Notes: a model not told the origin generated them from the sequence alone. Positions 10,397 to 22,035 are shown, counted from the first letter of the stretch. The stretch: 64,000 nucleotides of DNA from Astrocystis sublimbata (GCA_022453515.1 JAJNNY010000006.1:868001-932000); one strand, 5' to 3'. Program-made: numbers and translations.

Positions 10397-12209
10397 GCTC
10401 GACGCACGGAGCTTGAAGTAGGTACAGTAGGTGAGGAGTCGTGGAGAGTGAGTGGTGTGATTATGTGCGCTGGCTGGTGGCGAGTGGAGCTCTTTTCACA
10501 GCAACGTTCGATTACTCGTACACATTTACCTGGGCGAGTGAGTCACAGCCCTGAGCTACGTTGATGCGTGAGGTCGGGAATGTTACGACATCACTCGGCC
10601 AGGTCTCCGTGTCGAAGCCCGTGACAACGTCGCTGTCGAGTCCTATGACCTCCTGATGGTGCCGTCCGCAGTACAGCAGAGTATGTCGGTATGTAGATGG
10701 TAAACAGCGGTGACTTAGACAGGCGCGAGGTAGGCTCGGTAGGGAGTAAGAAGCCTGAGATGCTCTACTATGCCAACGACTAATGCAGACAGGTGGATAT
10801 CCATCATGTTGGCCCTCGGTCGGCTGCCTTAGCTCACCACCTATGCGATAGCAACATGTTATTAAAGTATTATGTTGTGCCTCTGCTATTTATTGTTTGT
10901 TGTCGCCATCCGCCCAAAACGCAACCGAAGATGGTATCCCTCGGTATGCGTGATACCGGTTCTGGATATGTAGCAAGGGAATACCTGCATTACATATGCA
11001 GTCAACATCCATGGATGCAAACTTCCAAGTTGGGACCTATCGTGGAGCCCTCCAATCTGGTGTTATCTAATCCATCGATCTAATCAATCTGCGATCTCTA
11101 ATACGGTGGTCACTGATCAGGTATTTTTAATTTTTAGACTACACTATAGCTGTCATATGGGCTGGGTGGGCTGGGTCTAAGCCCAGAAACTTCTGTGACA
11201 TGTGACCAACGTGTTGACCTCGAGACCATGGTAGCTAAATTAGACTCCGAGGTAGGAAGTAAGTAGTATGCTTCATCGGCGCGTGTCATGGCCATTCAAA
11301 ATCGAAGAGATTGGCTCGCCATCTTTTCCAATGAATTGGTTTCCGTAGCTGTTGCGGTTGGTGTAAGCTGGGAGTTCTTGTTATATTCACGATGTCTCTA
11401 CATCCGCCTACCCAGATATTACTGAGATTTAATATACGTTGAGTCGGTAAGGAGGTACCTACCTACTCTAAGTGCCCCTCTACCTCAGCGATTCTTGACC
11501 GAAATCGATAGTTCCTGAAATAAGAAAAAAAAACCCACCCCGTTCCTTCCGCCGAGGTTCCACCTCCACCTCCCGTCTACTTACACCTCAAATCGCAGTT
11601 ATATGGGCCCCCATGACGCCCATAGCGAACTACCTTCTGTAGGTGATGCCCCGTGCCTTTGCAAGGCAAGTGCAAGTGCCTCCGCCCAACATGCTTAAAC
11701 AGAAGCAGCAGGAGCAGCAGGCACCACTCGACGTGCCGCCTGACTCCCGAAACGGTCAAGCCTTTCGAAGCCGTGGGCGAGATATCCCTCTCCTTCCTCT
11801 CTCGCCTCTCCTTCGGCCCACGCCCCCGTTCACACCCCCGTCTGCACCCTCGTCTGCACCCCCGTCCAGCTCCACCACCACCTCAGCTGCACTCTCTCGT
11901 GCTGTTCCTGCGAATGACCCCACGTCAGAATCCACGTCCTCGTCGAGCCCCAGCTGTCATTCGCCCACCTCCGGCTGCCGTCCAAATCCACGCCCTGCGC
12001 CTTCTCGTCCCTCTCGTGCTTCCGCTTCCTCGCCAGCTCGTGCCGCCGCCGCCGCCGCCGCTACTACTACTATTACTACTACTACTACCCCTGCCCAGCA
12101 CCCTACCGATATAAGTCACCCGCTTCACCCTCCGAGCAATGCCCCTCATACGTCCCCCTCGAGCGACGAGGCGAGCCCGCTGTCAGCTATCGATGATTTC
12201 GGAGGCACC
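10397..12209. other. Divergent region FAU1 / OPT transporter, with a pyrimidine-rich low-complexity 3' part
   Basis: About 1.8 kb that should hold both promoters. From about 11520 to 12209 it becomes C/T-rich, with GCC and ACT triplet runs at 12042-12089. This part is also open in the frame of the OPT gene from an ATG at 11646, and would add 188 Pro/Ser/Thr-rich residues. I read it as 5' UTR because at least two frames are open there and the product is low complexity, but a longer N-terminus cannot be excluded. Confidence 0.5.
12042..12089. repeat. GCC and ACT triplet runs
   Basis: Consecutive GCC repeats followed by ACT/ATT repeats just upstream of the preferred OPT start. Read in the OPT frame they would encode an Ala run followed by a Thr run. 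Such runs are often length-variable between strains. Confidence 0.8.
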
Positions 12210-15069
12210 ATGTCCAAAGCACCCCTGCTCTTGCGCTCGTCGCCAGGCTTCGGCACGGGATCCTACGGTGCTGCACCTGTCGCCCTCGAGGTAGAAGATG
12301 ATGAGGGTCTCCCGCTCAGTCGTGATACACCGCCGCCCGCCGCCGCCGCCGCCGCCACCACGCGAGAGCGGCGCCACGAGTCCGCAGACACGAGTGCTTT
12401 CGAAACACCCCGCCCCCGCGCGAGCACGTCCTCACTGCGCCACGGGCGAAAGAGCCAGTCCGATGAGATTGGGGGCTCGACGGTCGTGGGTGGTCTCGAG
12501 GGCCGCTTTGGCCTTCCCGACACGGCTGTCGTGAACAATCTCATGTTGGACCAAAAGTCCGACCACTCCGATGCCGGGGAGAGCGACGATCTACGCGTGG
12601 ACGGGGAATCCGGTAGTGACCCGCAAGACGAGGACCCTCCCGATAACTCTCCCTACTCCCAAGTCCGTGCCTCGGTCGCACCCTTTGATAACACCACCTT
12701 GTCCATTAACACGCCTCGCATGTGGATTTTATCTGCTCTTTTTTCGATTTTGGGCTCCTCGACGAATCTGTTCTTTTCTTTACGATACCCCAGTGTTGCG
12801 ATTACGCCTGTTATAGCTCTGCTTCTTGTCCATCCACTCGGTCTCTTGTGGGACTATTCACTGAAAAGGCAACATGACCCGCCCGAAGAATTTGTGGATG
12901 GCGTGCGCTCCTCCATGACAGCCTCCCGGGTTGGCTCGCCCGGTCTCGCCAACGAGAAGAGAGGCCGCTTCCATCGTCTGAGGCTTTGGCTTGCTCAGGG
13001 GTCCTGGAACGAGAAGGAACATACTTGCGTATACGTATCTGCTAATATTTCCTTTGGTTTCGCCTTTGCAACCGACGTCATCGTAGAGCAGACCCAATTC
13101 TACAAGCAGGAGGTGAGCATTGTATATCAACTACTCCTCATCCTATCGACGCAAATTCTGGGTTACACGTTTGCTGGCTTGACCAGACGATTTTTGGTAC
13201 GTCCCAGCGGCATGATATGGCCAGGTACACTCATGTCGGCAGCCATGTTTGCCACGCTTCACAAGGAGCAGAACGAGCCAGCAAACGGGTGGAAGATCAG
13301 CAGATGGAACTTCTTCTTTGTTGTCTGGCTCAGCGCTTTTGTCTTCTACTTTCTCCCAGGGCTGTTGATGCCGGCACTCAGTTACTTCAACGTCATCACT
13401 TGGTTTGCCCCTAAGAATGTCGTGGTAGCGAACTTGTTCGGGGTTGCCTCTGGTCTGGGTCTCTTCCCCGTCACGTTTGACTGGGCACAGATTGCCTACA
13501 TCGGATCTCCCCTATTGACGCCCTTCTGGGCCTCCATGAACGTTATCGGCGGCCTAGTCATTGTCATGTGGATCATTGCGCCGATTGCATACTATTGCAA
13601 CCTATTTTACTCTTCGTATATGCCAATTCTGTCGGCATCGGTATTTGATAATACAGGTCACATTTACGACGTTGGTCGAATCCTCACACCAGACTTTCTT
13701 TTCGACAAAGCTGCCTACTCCAAATACAGTCGTGTGTATCTTCCCATTACCTATGTACTCAGCTATGGGCTCCAGTTCGCCGGCCTAGCCTCGCTCTTAA
13801 CATATACCGCATGTTGGCATGGGAAGGATATCTTGAGGCAGTGGAAGCGGTCCTTGAAAGAGGCAGGAGACGATAATTCGCAAACCTATGAACCATTAGC
13901 AGGCGGATCCGAAGGTAATGGAACGGCGTCGTTGCGCAGACGTGAAAGTACCACGGACTCGAGTGGGCACATCGAGGGCCTTCTTAGCCGCGAAGACGTC
14001 CACAACCGTCTCATGAGACGATATAAAGACGCGCCAATTTGGTGGTATATGTTGACGTTTGTTTCAATGACGGCAGTTGGCATATTTGTCGTTGAATAGT
14101 AAGTCAATCTCGAAAGAATTTACCAAGGCTTCAACTTCTTATACCAATACCTCTATTTCTAGTTATCCTGTCCATCTGCCTTGGTACGGGCTCCTGCTTG
14201 CATTGGGGATTTGCTCAGTATTGTTTATACCTATCGGCATTGTTATGGCCGTGACAAATCAGCACAGCAGCATCTATCTCATATGCCAGCTAGTCTGTGG
14301 CGTAGTCTTCCCCGGACGTCCAGTAGCCAATATGGTGTTCGTTACGTACGGGTACATCTCTTCGGCGCAGGGCATCAAATTCGCCGCGGACCTGAAGCTG
14401 GGCCACTACATGAAGATCCCACCCCGAATCCTCTTCTCCGTCCAGATGGTCGCGACCATAATCTCCTCGGTCACCCAAATTGGCGTCCTCAACTGGATGT
14501 TCCGCAACGTGCCAGGCATATGCACCCCTTCCGCCATCAATGGTTTCACTTGCCCCATCGCCCGCGTGCACTTCAACGGCTCCATATTATGGGGCGTTGT
14601 AGGGCCCGCCGAGTTCTTCGGGCCAGGTGCCACGTACAGATCGCTAGTGTGGTGCTTCGTGATCGGTGCCGTGGCACCGGTCCCGCTATGGCTATACGGT
14701 CGCCACAGGAAGAACAGTATCGTTAGGAAGATCAACCTTCCCGTCCTCTTTGGCTCGCTCTCGTGGATCCCGCCCGCGACGGGCCTCAACTTCTCCGTCT
14801 GGGCCGTCGTCTGCTACGTCTTCAACTACGTGATTAAGAATCGTGCGGGCGCCTGGTGGGCCAAGTATACAATGACTCTGAGCGCGGCGCTGGACTCGGG
14901 CCTCGCGTTCGGTATAGTGGTGGTGTTCTTCGGGTTCATATACCCCGGCTGGATGAAAAGCTTTAGTTGGTGGGGCACAGAGGTGTATAAGCAGGGCTGC
15001 GACTGGCAGGCTTGCGCATACCGAACGGTGCCGAATGGATCGCATTTTGGGCCTGGGTCTGGTTGGTAA
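12210..15069 (+). CDS. Oligopeptide transporter, OPT family
   Basis: Proton-coupled membrane transporter of the fungal OPT family (small peptides and, in some members, glutathione or metal chelates). Exons 12210-14098 and 14163-15069 join in the middle of a Tyr codon (VE-Y-YPVHLPWYG) across a 64-nt intron with GTAAGT/CTAG ends, giving 931 residues. The first ~165 residues are a polar, acidic, probably cytosolic tail. The membrane core starts at TPRMWILSALFSILGSSTNL, a typical OPT first helix, and continues with about 14 hydrophobic segments, including NVIGGLVIVMWIIAPIAYY and PGRPVANMVFVTYGYIS, which match OPT signatures. The C-terminus has FPGWMKSFSWWG-like text (YPGWMKSFSWWG). The start at 12210 has a good context (accATG) just before SKAPLLLRSSPG; an ATG at 11646 in the same frame is the alternative. 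Confidence 0.9.
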
Positions 15070-15454
15070 TTGGATGACTAGATAGATATGCATTCGATGT
15101 TACATGGAATTTTTAGATACAGGGACCATGGTAGGTTACGATTTTGGTTAGACGAGGTTATGTCAGCATTACTCGGCGTTGGGGCTTACTGCTAGATGTA
15201 GCTGATGAACAAAGTACAAAGCATTGAGATGTTTGGATCGTCAAATATACTAATGTCCATATCCACGGATACTTATGCAGTGATACCAAGTAGCGGTGTT
15301 ATAGTATTTGTGACGAAGATCACGTACACAAACTTCAATAATCCGATCCTTATGGGCCTCCATCTCCTTGATATCCCCTTACGACGCAGACCCATGTTAG
15401 TGGAGTAACGATGTTTGAGTACCTACCTACTAGAAGGGGACTCGCAATTTACGC
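15070..15454. other. Intergenic region downstream of OPT transporter
   Basis: About 385 bases holding the OPT 3' UTR and the end of the SDR relic. No other feature is seen. Confidence 0.4.
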
Positions 15455-15881
15455 TCAGTAAGCCGCCGCGCATCCACTCGGCGCGCGGTATAGACAAAAG
15501 AGTGTCCAACCACTGAGGGCAGCGCTATCCTTGGCTGTCGCGAAGAGCGCCGCGACCGAGCCGGGCGGGGCGAGACTCCGAAGTCGTATGGCGACACCCT
15601 CAAGCACATAGACTTTGCACCCGGTAATCACGACGCCCGCAGCTCCCGTGGCAACCCACGGTTCAGCAATGGCCTGCATCTATCAGTCACACGAAAAGGA
15701 AGATCGAGTCCCCGGAAATCGTGGTTACCTTGCCTATGCCCCCCAAAACGCCGGTAATGAGCACTGTCTTTCCCTTCGCCGACAGTTCCGGCTGGGTTGA
15801 CACTAACAGGGAATAAACATCAGCGAATTTGCTTCGTCGGCTGGTAGGGAAGAGTGAATGGATTAGGGTCCGAATAGTGCA
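15455..15881 (-). pseudogene. Truncated short-chain dehydrogenase/reductase (SDR) relic
   Basis: On the minus strand, 15881-15729 and 15673-15455 join in frame across a 55-nt GTAACC...GCAG gap. The product reads ...QPELSAKGKTVLITGVLGGI, then GKAIAEPWVATGAAGVVITG. This is the N-terminal Rossmann half of a classical SDR: the opening lead, the TGxxxGIG cofactor loop (TGVLGGIG) and the second strand. About 50 residues later the frame drifts into unrelated text and stops at 15455, so the catalytic Ser and the YxxxK motif are missing. No in-frame ATG occurs before the upstream stop at 15884-15882. Loss of both the start and the catalytic half argues for a decayed gene fragment; an unseen distant first exon is the alternative for the missing start but would not repair the truncation. 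Confidence 0.7.
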
Positions 15882-16607
15882 TCATAGTTAAAGGGTGCGC
15901 AATCTTCTTTTATTCACGGGCACGAGCGATGCGTGAACTAGGTACCTAGGTCAAGTATATGTAAGATTATGTATCTGCGGCGACCCCTAGCTTCTCGCGT
16001 ACGCATATATAGGACGCTGACGGTGCTGCGCGGGGGCCTTTGTTGCATACTACGTAACGTTAAAAAAGGTGGTACCTATAGGTCTAATTACAACTCGAGT
16101 GGCGTAATATCTCCTCTAAAATGATTCTTTGGATTGTGCCTTGTCTGAAAGACGCGAGAGTTCGGTACCGATTAGTATACAAGAAATTGATTCGTGGAGC
16201 GAGGCAAAGGTACGAGAGCTTGGGGGGGATTCTCTGGGGTAGGTCCAGCCAAGCAGGGGCCACTGCTTTCAAGAGAAAGGATGACAATCAGCACAGCTAA
16301 CATGGCTTACCTTCACGCGTCTTACCATGTACCACAACTAATAGCTACAGATATCTGTTTTGCTTGGATATAATCGATGTTCTTCAGATCAAGTGGTCTT
16401 TCGAGCTTGTGAGTAATTCCATTAGACTGGACCCCAGCATAATTAGGCGCCTAGGTAGCTATTAACCCATCAGCACTGGCCTATTAGTCCACATCGACCT
16501 CTCTTCTCTAGAGCACAGTTTCCGTCCTACTTCTTTGTGTGCTGATTTTCTGTGGCAGTACCTGTAATAGTAGGTAGGATTCCAAGTACAGTGAACCTGG
16601 CGAGGCT
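15882..16607. other. Intergenic region with no supported gene
   Basis: About 725 bases between the SDR relic and the MITE-like element. It carries one TAGGTACCTAGGT word at 15939-15951 but no gene or RNA that I can support. Confidence 0.4.
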
Positions 16608-16859
16608 GTTGACAGAATAAAGTTGGCACTTGACCCAGTCAGTCTTTTGCCCCCATCATACATCTTGGCAGTAGACTTGGCAGTAGTTACTAGAATTGTA
16701 TTTTTGAAGCTTTTTGTACTATTCTAGCTATTTTTAAACACCCATATACTGCCTGAGAAAATGTATTATAACTCCTCGTCATGTTGCTTTTTATAAGAAA
16801 CAACCTTGAATAGATTGTGAGTTGGGTACATGAAGGGGTGTCAACTTTATTCTGTCAAC
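16608..16859. mobile_element. MITE-like element with 18-bp perfect terminal inverted repeats
   Basis: The left end GTTGACAGAATAAAGTTG (16608-16625) is exactly inverted at 16842-16859. Inside both ends the next base differs and CAC then matches again, giving 21 of 22. The 252-bp interior is A/T-rich and has no coding frame, with a short internal direct repeat (CTTGGCAGTAG twice near 16665-16687). The right end is followed by TA; at the left the equivalent bases are CT, which could be a decayed TA target duplication as made by Tc1/mariner/pogo-type transposases (inference). It is non-autonomous and would have needed a transposase from elsewhere. Confidence 0.8.
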
Positions 16860-17076
16860 TAGGCACCTACGTAGGTGTCGACCTAGATAAGTCTCACGCG
16901 GCGAATGCTGCCATTGGGCGACTCCCGAGTTCTTCCAAACGTCGAAACGCCGTAATACCTCGCTTCAAACCCGCGTTCACGAGGGTCATGTAGCCAAGCC
17001 CAGATTCTCATACTGCGGACAGAGCCAGCGATGGTAGAGACAGCCCACGCAGGTAGCCTGTGTACCACGTATAATC

Positions 17077-18838
17077 ATGGCTTCAAACAACCCAAATCTT
17101 CTCGCCAGTGTCAATAGGACTTCGTCTCGTTTAAACTCCGACATATGGCATCTAGTTCTTGAGCTGGTACATAATGAAACCTCAACTTACGCTTGCTTTT
17201 CTCTGACACATGCGGTCTAGATGGTCTGTCGGAAAGATGTTTACAATGTGTGCTTGACATCACGCGCCTTGTTCGCAGTGGCCCTTCCTCATCTCTACAA
17301 AACCCTTACCTTGGCAGTGCGTCCTTGCAATGCAACTGATTGCAATGGCAAGCAGGACGCAATGCTATGCTCCTGCGCCCGGTCACTGTCGTCTAGATTG
17401 CTCGACACACGGAATGAGCGATTGAGAAACGCGGTACGCGAACTGGAGTTCGGCCAGTTCGAAGAACGCGACTTGATTGATATGGAAACTCGATTGATGA
17501 CTTTGGTCGATTGTCTACCCAATCTTCAGAGAATAAAGTAAGACTTGTGGGCTTCTCCGGTTGAGATGAATAATCCATGCTGAAGTCATCATCATAGGAT
17601 CATGGGCCGGTTGACACAGAAAACTCTGGAAATCCTTGACGGACATCATAGACAAATACCGCTTTACCTACTTGGCGAAAATGGCACGCGGCCTATAGAA
17701 GGCAGCCTGAGAAATGTTGTTGCTCTGGCGGCCCGGGTAGATCCCTTAGACAACCGAGTGAAGGATTTCAGAAGAGGTGATGGGTCGAGTCTGCACATGC
17801 AGGGAATCTATAGGCTTCTGTTCGCTTGTCCCAACCTGACCTCGTTCTCCCTCGAAACGCTTTGGAAACATGGCGGAAAACTTGAGCGACAAATTCCCCA
17901 GCTGGAATCACAACTGGGCTTTAGATTTGTTTTCTCTAGAACTGAAGTCTTCCCACCGCTGAGAGATTTGACACTTAACGGGTACCGTGGTAGCGAGTGG
18001 GGATGGGATCACATCCGGAAAAGGTTCCGGTGGTCAGAGCTGAGGTCACTCACTCTTGGGCCTGGGCACTCAACAGTCTTTTTGGAATTCGCCGCACGCC
18101 GTGTCAAATTCCTGAAGAATCTGACTGTCGAAAAGTACTCCAACATCATCGATCCAAATTCCGACCCTCCAAAGTTGGATTATTTCTTGGAAACCTTCAC
18201 GTCTCTCGAGAGGCTGACGGTCAAGGGATACTATCTTCCAGTTGGGTCAATTGGAAATCACCCAGGGCTGAGGCATCTCTGTCTTCACACATTTGAGCGT
18301 GGTCAAGAGGGCGCGGCTCCAAGGCCAACACTCAGCATTGAGCAGCTCCAGCAGCTAGATAGGAGTTGCGCTGATCTCGAGACCCTGGAGATTGATCTCT
18401 ACCGTGATGGAGAATGGGTAAGCATGCGCCAAGTGTTCCGTGACGATTTAGTCGGCTAACACGATGCCATTGTAGCCTGAGTGCATTCTCAAGCCACTCG
18501 CATCGGGATTCCGCAACCTTCGAAGCTTGACACTTCATCTCGAGCTAGGTCTGAGGAGCATGGGTGGATGGACGACACCAAATGAATATATCTACATAGA
18601 GCCTCGCTTGACGAAGGACGCTGCTCAAGAGCTTGGAGAACGATTTTTCAGGTGGCGACCACCATCCAAGCTGAGTACGCTTGTCTTGAAGACGGGAGAG
18701 CCCCTTCGGAGGTTTTCCTATTGGGATCCGCCCTTCTATGTATTGGAGCAGGAAATTGGATATACAATGGTAATCCATCGGCCAATGGAACCATGCGATG
18801 TGCCTGAGGTTTCGGTTTCGGTTACACCTTATGAATAG
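17077..18838 (+). CDS. F-box / leucine-rich-repeat-like protein
   Basis: Probable substrate-recognition subunit of an SCF ubiquitin ligase. Exons 17077-17166, 17221-17537, 17598-18417 and 18476-18838 join in frame for 529 residues. The first intron (54 nt) removes an in-frame stop and brings together LNSDIWHLVLEL and MVCRKDVYNVCLTSRAL. The joined text is an F-box (about residues 18-60) ending in the typical ALPHLYKTL. The rest has loosely repeated LRSLTL, LKNLTV, LERLTV and LETLEI segments, the pattern of degenerate leucine-rich repeats common in fungal F-box proteins. The last exon contains FRNLRSLTLHLELGL. The target is unknown. Such genes form large, quickly evolving families in filamentous fungi, so no closer name is offered. 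Confidence 0.8.
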
Positions 18839-19807
18839 GGAGGCGACGAGAGTCACTACCATTGCCGAGATATGGCCATTTACACATGGCGATCAATTGA
18901 AGAGCATGAAATATCGAATCAAGCGATAGACGAGATCATTGGTGACCTTTGGTGATCGAGTATAGATGTTGAACAAGGCATACAGCTTGCTTGCTTGTAT
19001 CGTACGCAATTTATAACTACCTACGACTTTATTGCCGTGTGTCATACATAGTCACGTCGATGGATATTAATCAGGACAGAGCTGATTGAGTCAAACTTGG
19101 CTACAATACTTCGCAGTCTGACAGATTTCAAGTAGATCTCTGCATGTGTATGAGACATTGGGTAGCTCGTATGAATGAGACAGAGTACAGGCCTGTACAG
19201 ATGTGGGAGGATAGGTTATCAAGGATAACTCCAAAATGATCGTCTCGCTCCTGAATTCACCTCCAAGTGCGATGCATTCTCATATGCATCCTCGTCGTAG
19301 CAAATCAAGATTATAAATTTATGAGCAGAACTGACTAACAAAACCGTCTCATTTTCATTTCTCGAAACTAACTCTACTTCAACCTCAAATTTTCCATACT
19401 CAAGTATTACGCTCCAACATCCCACCAAGGTTAATAGCCCAACGATACCATGCCGACTCGACACTCTAATTCAACAGTCTAAACTCCACCCAATGAACTT
19501 CCAAGCAAGTACACCGATTTGCGATCCCAAAAGCATACAACCTTCCACTTCCCCTCATCCATTAGCTATTGGGCACCAGTCTAGGTAGAACTTCCAAGCC
19601 TTCGCGTGTTATGAAACAATAAGATGCGACTTAGAAAAGTCCCAAAAATCAGCAAACGGCTTAGGTTGCATGATAGTCCGACTCAATAAACAGACGAAAG
19701 AGGATAGACTAGAAAAATCATTTAGGCAAGAGTCAACCTTTTCCTAACGATTCATTTGTATCCATTCTCCCGCTCCCGCTATTTGGGCTTCCACAAAAAC
19801 TTTCAGT
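18839..19807. other. Intergenic region between convergent genes
   Basis: About 970 bases between the stops of the F-box gene and the SLATT gene, which face each other. Probably both 3' UTRs plus A/T-rich spacer. No gene, RNA or repeat is supported. Confidence 0.4.
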
Positions 19808-21253
19808 TCACTTCTTCGGTGCGAGCTTCTGAGAGAGTCTCGCGGCAGCACCGGTGTGAGAAGATTGCTGCTGCTGTGGTTTCGGGACGCCGCCGGGGGA
19901 TGAATACATAGTCGGTGCGTTATTTTGGACAGTCTATTTTTCACGCAATGTCACTATCAGTAATGAAGAAAAAAGGGAAAAAGAATTGGGATGAAAGAAG
20001 TTGCCGTTTCAATCAAACTGCAAGGATTTACAATGTGGGGGGGGGGGGGTTACCTGCAGGGCCGTAGCGAACATGTCAAAACACTCTGCCAACACATCAT
20101 TGACGCCGTGAGTGGCGGGTATCAAACCCGTGTCGACGATAGCCTTGATGTGCTCCTCGGTCTTGTAGAATTCGTTCCTATCCCAGCGGTAGCGGTCCGG
20201 GAGCCCGCTGTTGTGCAGGAGGGCGAGGATCCCTGCTACGCCAGTGTTGATGGCTGCGATGATTGTCTATGATCCATTATTAGCAAGAGTTGATCAGCCC
20301 AGTATGGTAAGGAAAATAGTCTCAAATGCGTTATTCAATGAAGAGGAAGGTGGCCAGTTTGATATGGTGGTAAGCACATAATGAAAGTAGGTGGGATGGA
20401 ACAGCATGGGAGACGAAAACCCGACACAAACTTACAATCGGTGTCCCGTTGCTCGAAGACGTAGCTCCCAGAGCCGTCAAGATGGCGCTCAGAGCAAGTT
20501 GTAGCAGCATTAGGATCCAAGCGATAATGGATAGCGCATGGTAGTAGTACGTGTACTTAGTTTTCTCGTAGAGAACTGCTAGACATTAGCACATGCACAA
20601 AACAAGCATATGTATCGAAGAGATTCAAGAAGTTTGGGCCGTTCGAGAAAGCGCATGACTGAAATGTGTGCGAAATAGAATAGGTCCATAACGAATAGAG
20701 GGACGAAGGGGGATGGGATGGGCAACTTACTATCATTATACAAGCCATCCTTGAATCCTCTGGGAGGCCACATTCGGCTCGTTGCACGGATGACCTCCTC
20801 GCTCTCCTCATCTTTCAGGATACCGACACCCCGGCAGAACTGAAGCCACTCACCCTTTCTCATCAGGCGGTGCTTGTCCCCATGCTCGTCGTTATCATTA
20901 GTACCGTTGTTATGAGCTCCCCAGCTGAGTGGTCTGTGATCGTCGCCGCTGCTGCTCTTCCTCGAGTGCGGTGGCGGTGGGTTTGACGACGATGATGACA
21001 CGGGATTAGGATGTCCGCTGTGGTTGCTGGCATGATTTGCGTTATTACTGCTGGGGTTGTTCAGGCTGAGATTAGGAGGATTGGTCGAAATGGGAGTCCG
21101 GGAATCTCCCGCGTGTCCGTGTTGATGGGAAGCCTGTGGTAGATGAGGGTTGACGTTGTTGCTATTGCTCCCTTGCTCTCTATTGCCGCCACCGTAGGTG
21201 GGAGGCAGGGAGGGGGCTTTAGCGGAGTCGAATATAGTGGTTGTGGACGCCAT
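19808..21253 (-). CDS. Fungal SLATT-domain two-helix membrane protein
   Basis: Exons on the minus strand 21253-20731, 20578-20436, 20266-20054 and 19933-19808 join in frame for 334 residues. Residues 1-120 are Asn/Ser/Pro/His-rich and probably disordered. From about 130 there is a conserved GEWLQFCRGVGIL segment. Then come two hydrophobic helices, about 186-211 (HALSIIAWILMLLQLALSAI) and 223-241 (TIIAAINTGVAGILALLHNS), then GLPDRYRWDRNEF and a helix ending VNDVLAECFDMF. This order and the HNSGLPDRYR and AECFD text match my memory of the fungal branch of the SLATT (SMODS and SLOG-associating 2TM effector) family. Prokaryotic SLATT proteins are predicted membrane-permeabilising effectors of nucleotide-signal defence systems; the fungal role is not established. 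The tail is a short basic, Gln-rich stretch. Confidence 0.82.
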
Positions 21254-22035
21254 CTTCTTTCTGCCTTTTCCTCGGCGTACGAGGTCTATGGGTTTTTGTT
21301 GGGGGCTACGGTGTATTGACGGACGAATCTGAGATGGAACACAACTCTACAATGATGGTCGTGAATGAAGTCAGTCGCACGATTGACTGGTGATCAATGT
21401 AGGTCAAAACAACAACGAAAGTGAGATTTTGCTGGGCAAAGGAGAAGAGGTCGTAGGGAAACACGTACCTACCTTCCTTCTTGAATGCTTGTTCATTTAT
21501 AATCAAGGTTCTGCGCATCGAGACTGCCCACAAGTCTTACGATTAACAATGCAGTTGCCAATGTCCATCATTGATAGTCCACATGGTAGCCATACCCGAG
21601 GAGGTCGTGTCATCAGAAGCGAATGTCACCACTGTCCATCATCAAGCCCAAATTTTGGGGAATATCTGGTTGGCCAGATCCCATTCATGGAATACAAAGT
21701 CCAACGATCCTTCCATTTCGTGGATTGCGACAATCGCAACGTCAACATTGGGAAATGGACACCCACATTGCAGATGCCACCAATCGTCATGTTCTTCTAA
21801 TCATTATCAATTGTCCTCGAACTACAAAGTAAAAACTGAATGTGTACAAGAGCTACAAAAATCCCCACGCTAGTGCCTTTGTTTTAGCTTTTCTGTACCC
21901 ACGGCCACAGTTCAATCTCCGGAACGTCGAAGACCCAGTAACATCCCTGAGCGCATCGTGAATCCGTCGAGCCGTCTCATAATATTCGTTAAGACTGGCA
22001 TGAGGTCGTAGTCTAAAATGGGAATGGGGAATCGT
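21254..22035. other. Intergenic region between SLATT gene and EF-2
   Basis: About 780 bases with the SLATT promoter and the EF-2 3' UTR. Several overlapping frames are open on both strands but none shows domain text or a start context I would trust. Confidence 0.4.

Noticed and set aside
21390..21873. Plus-strand frames between the SLATT gene and EF-2
   Set aside because: Overlapping frames in three phases, no splice logic and no family resemblance.
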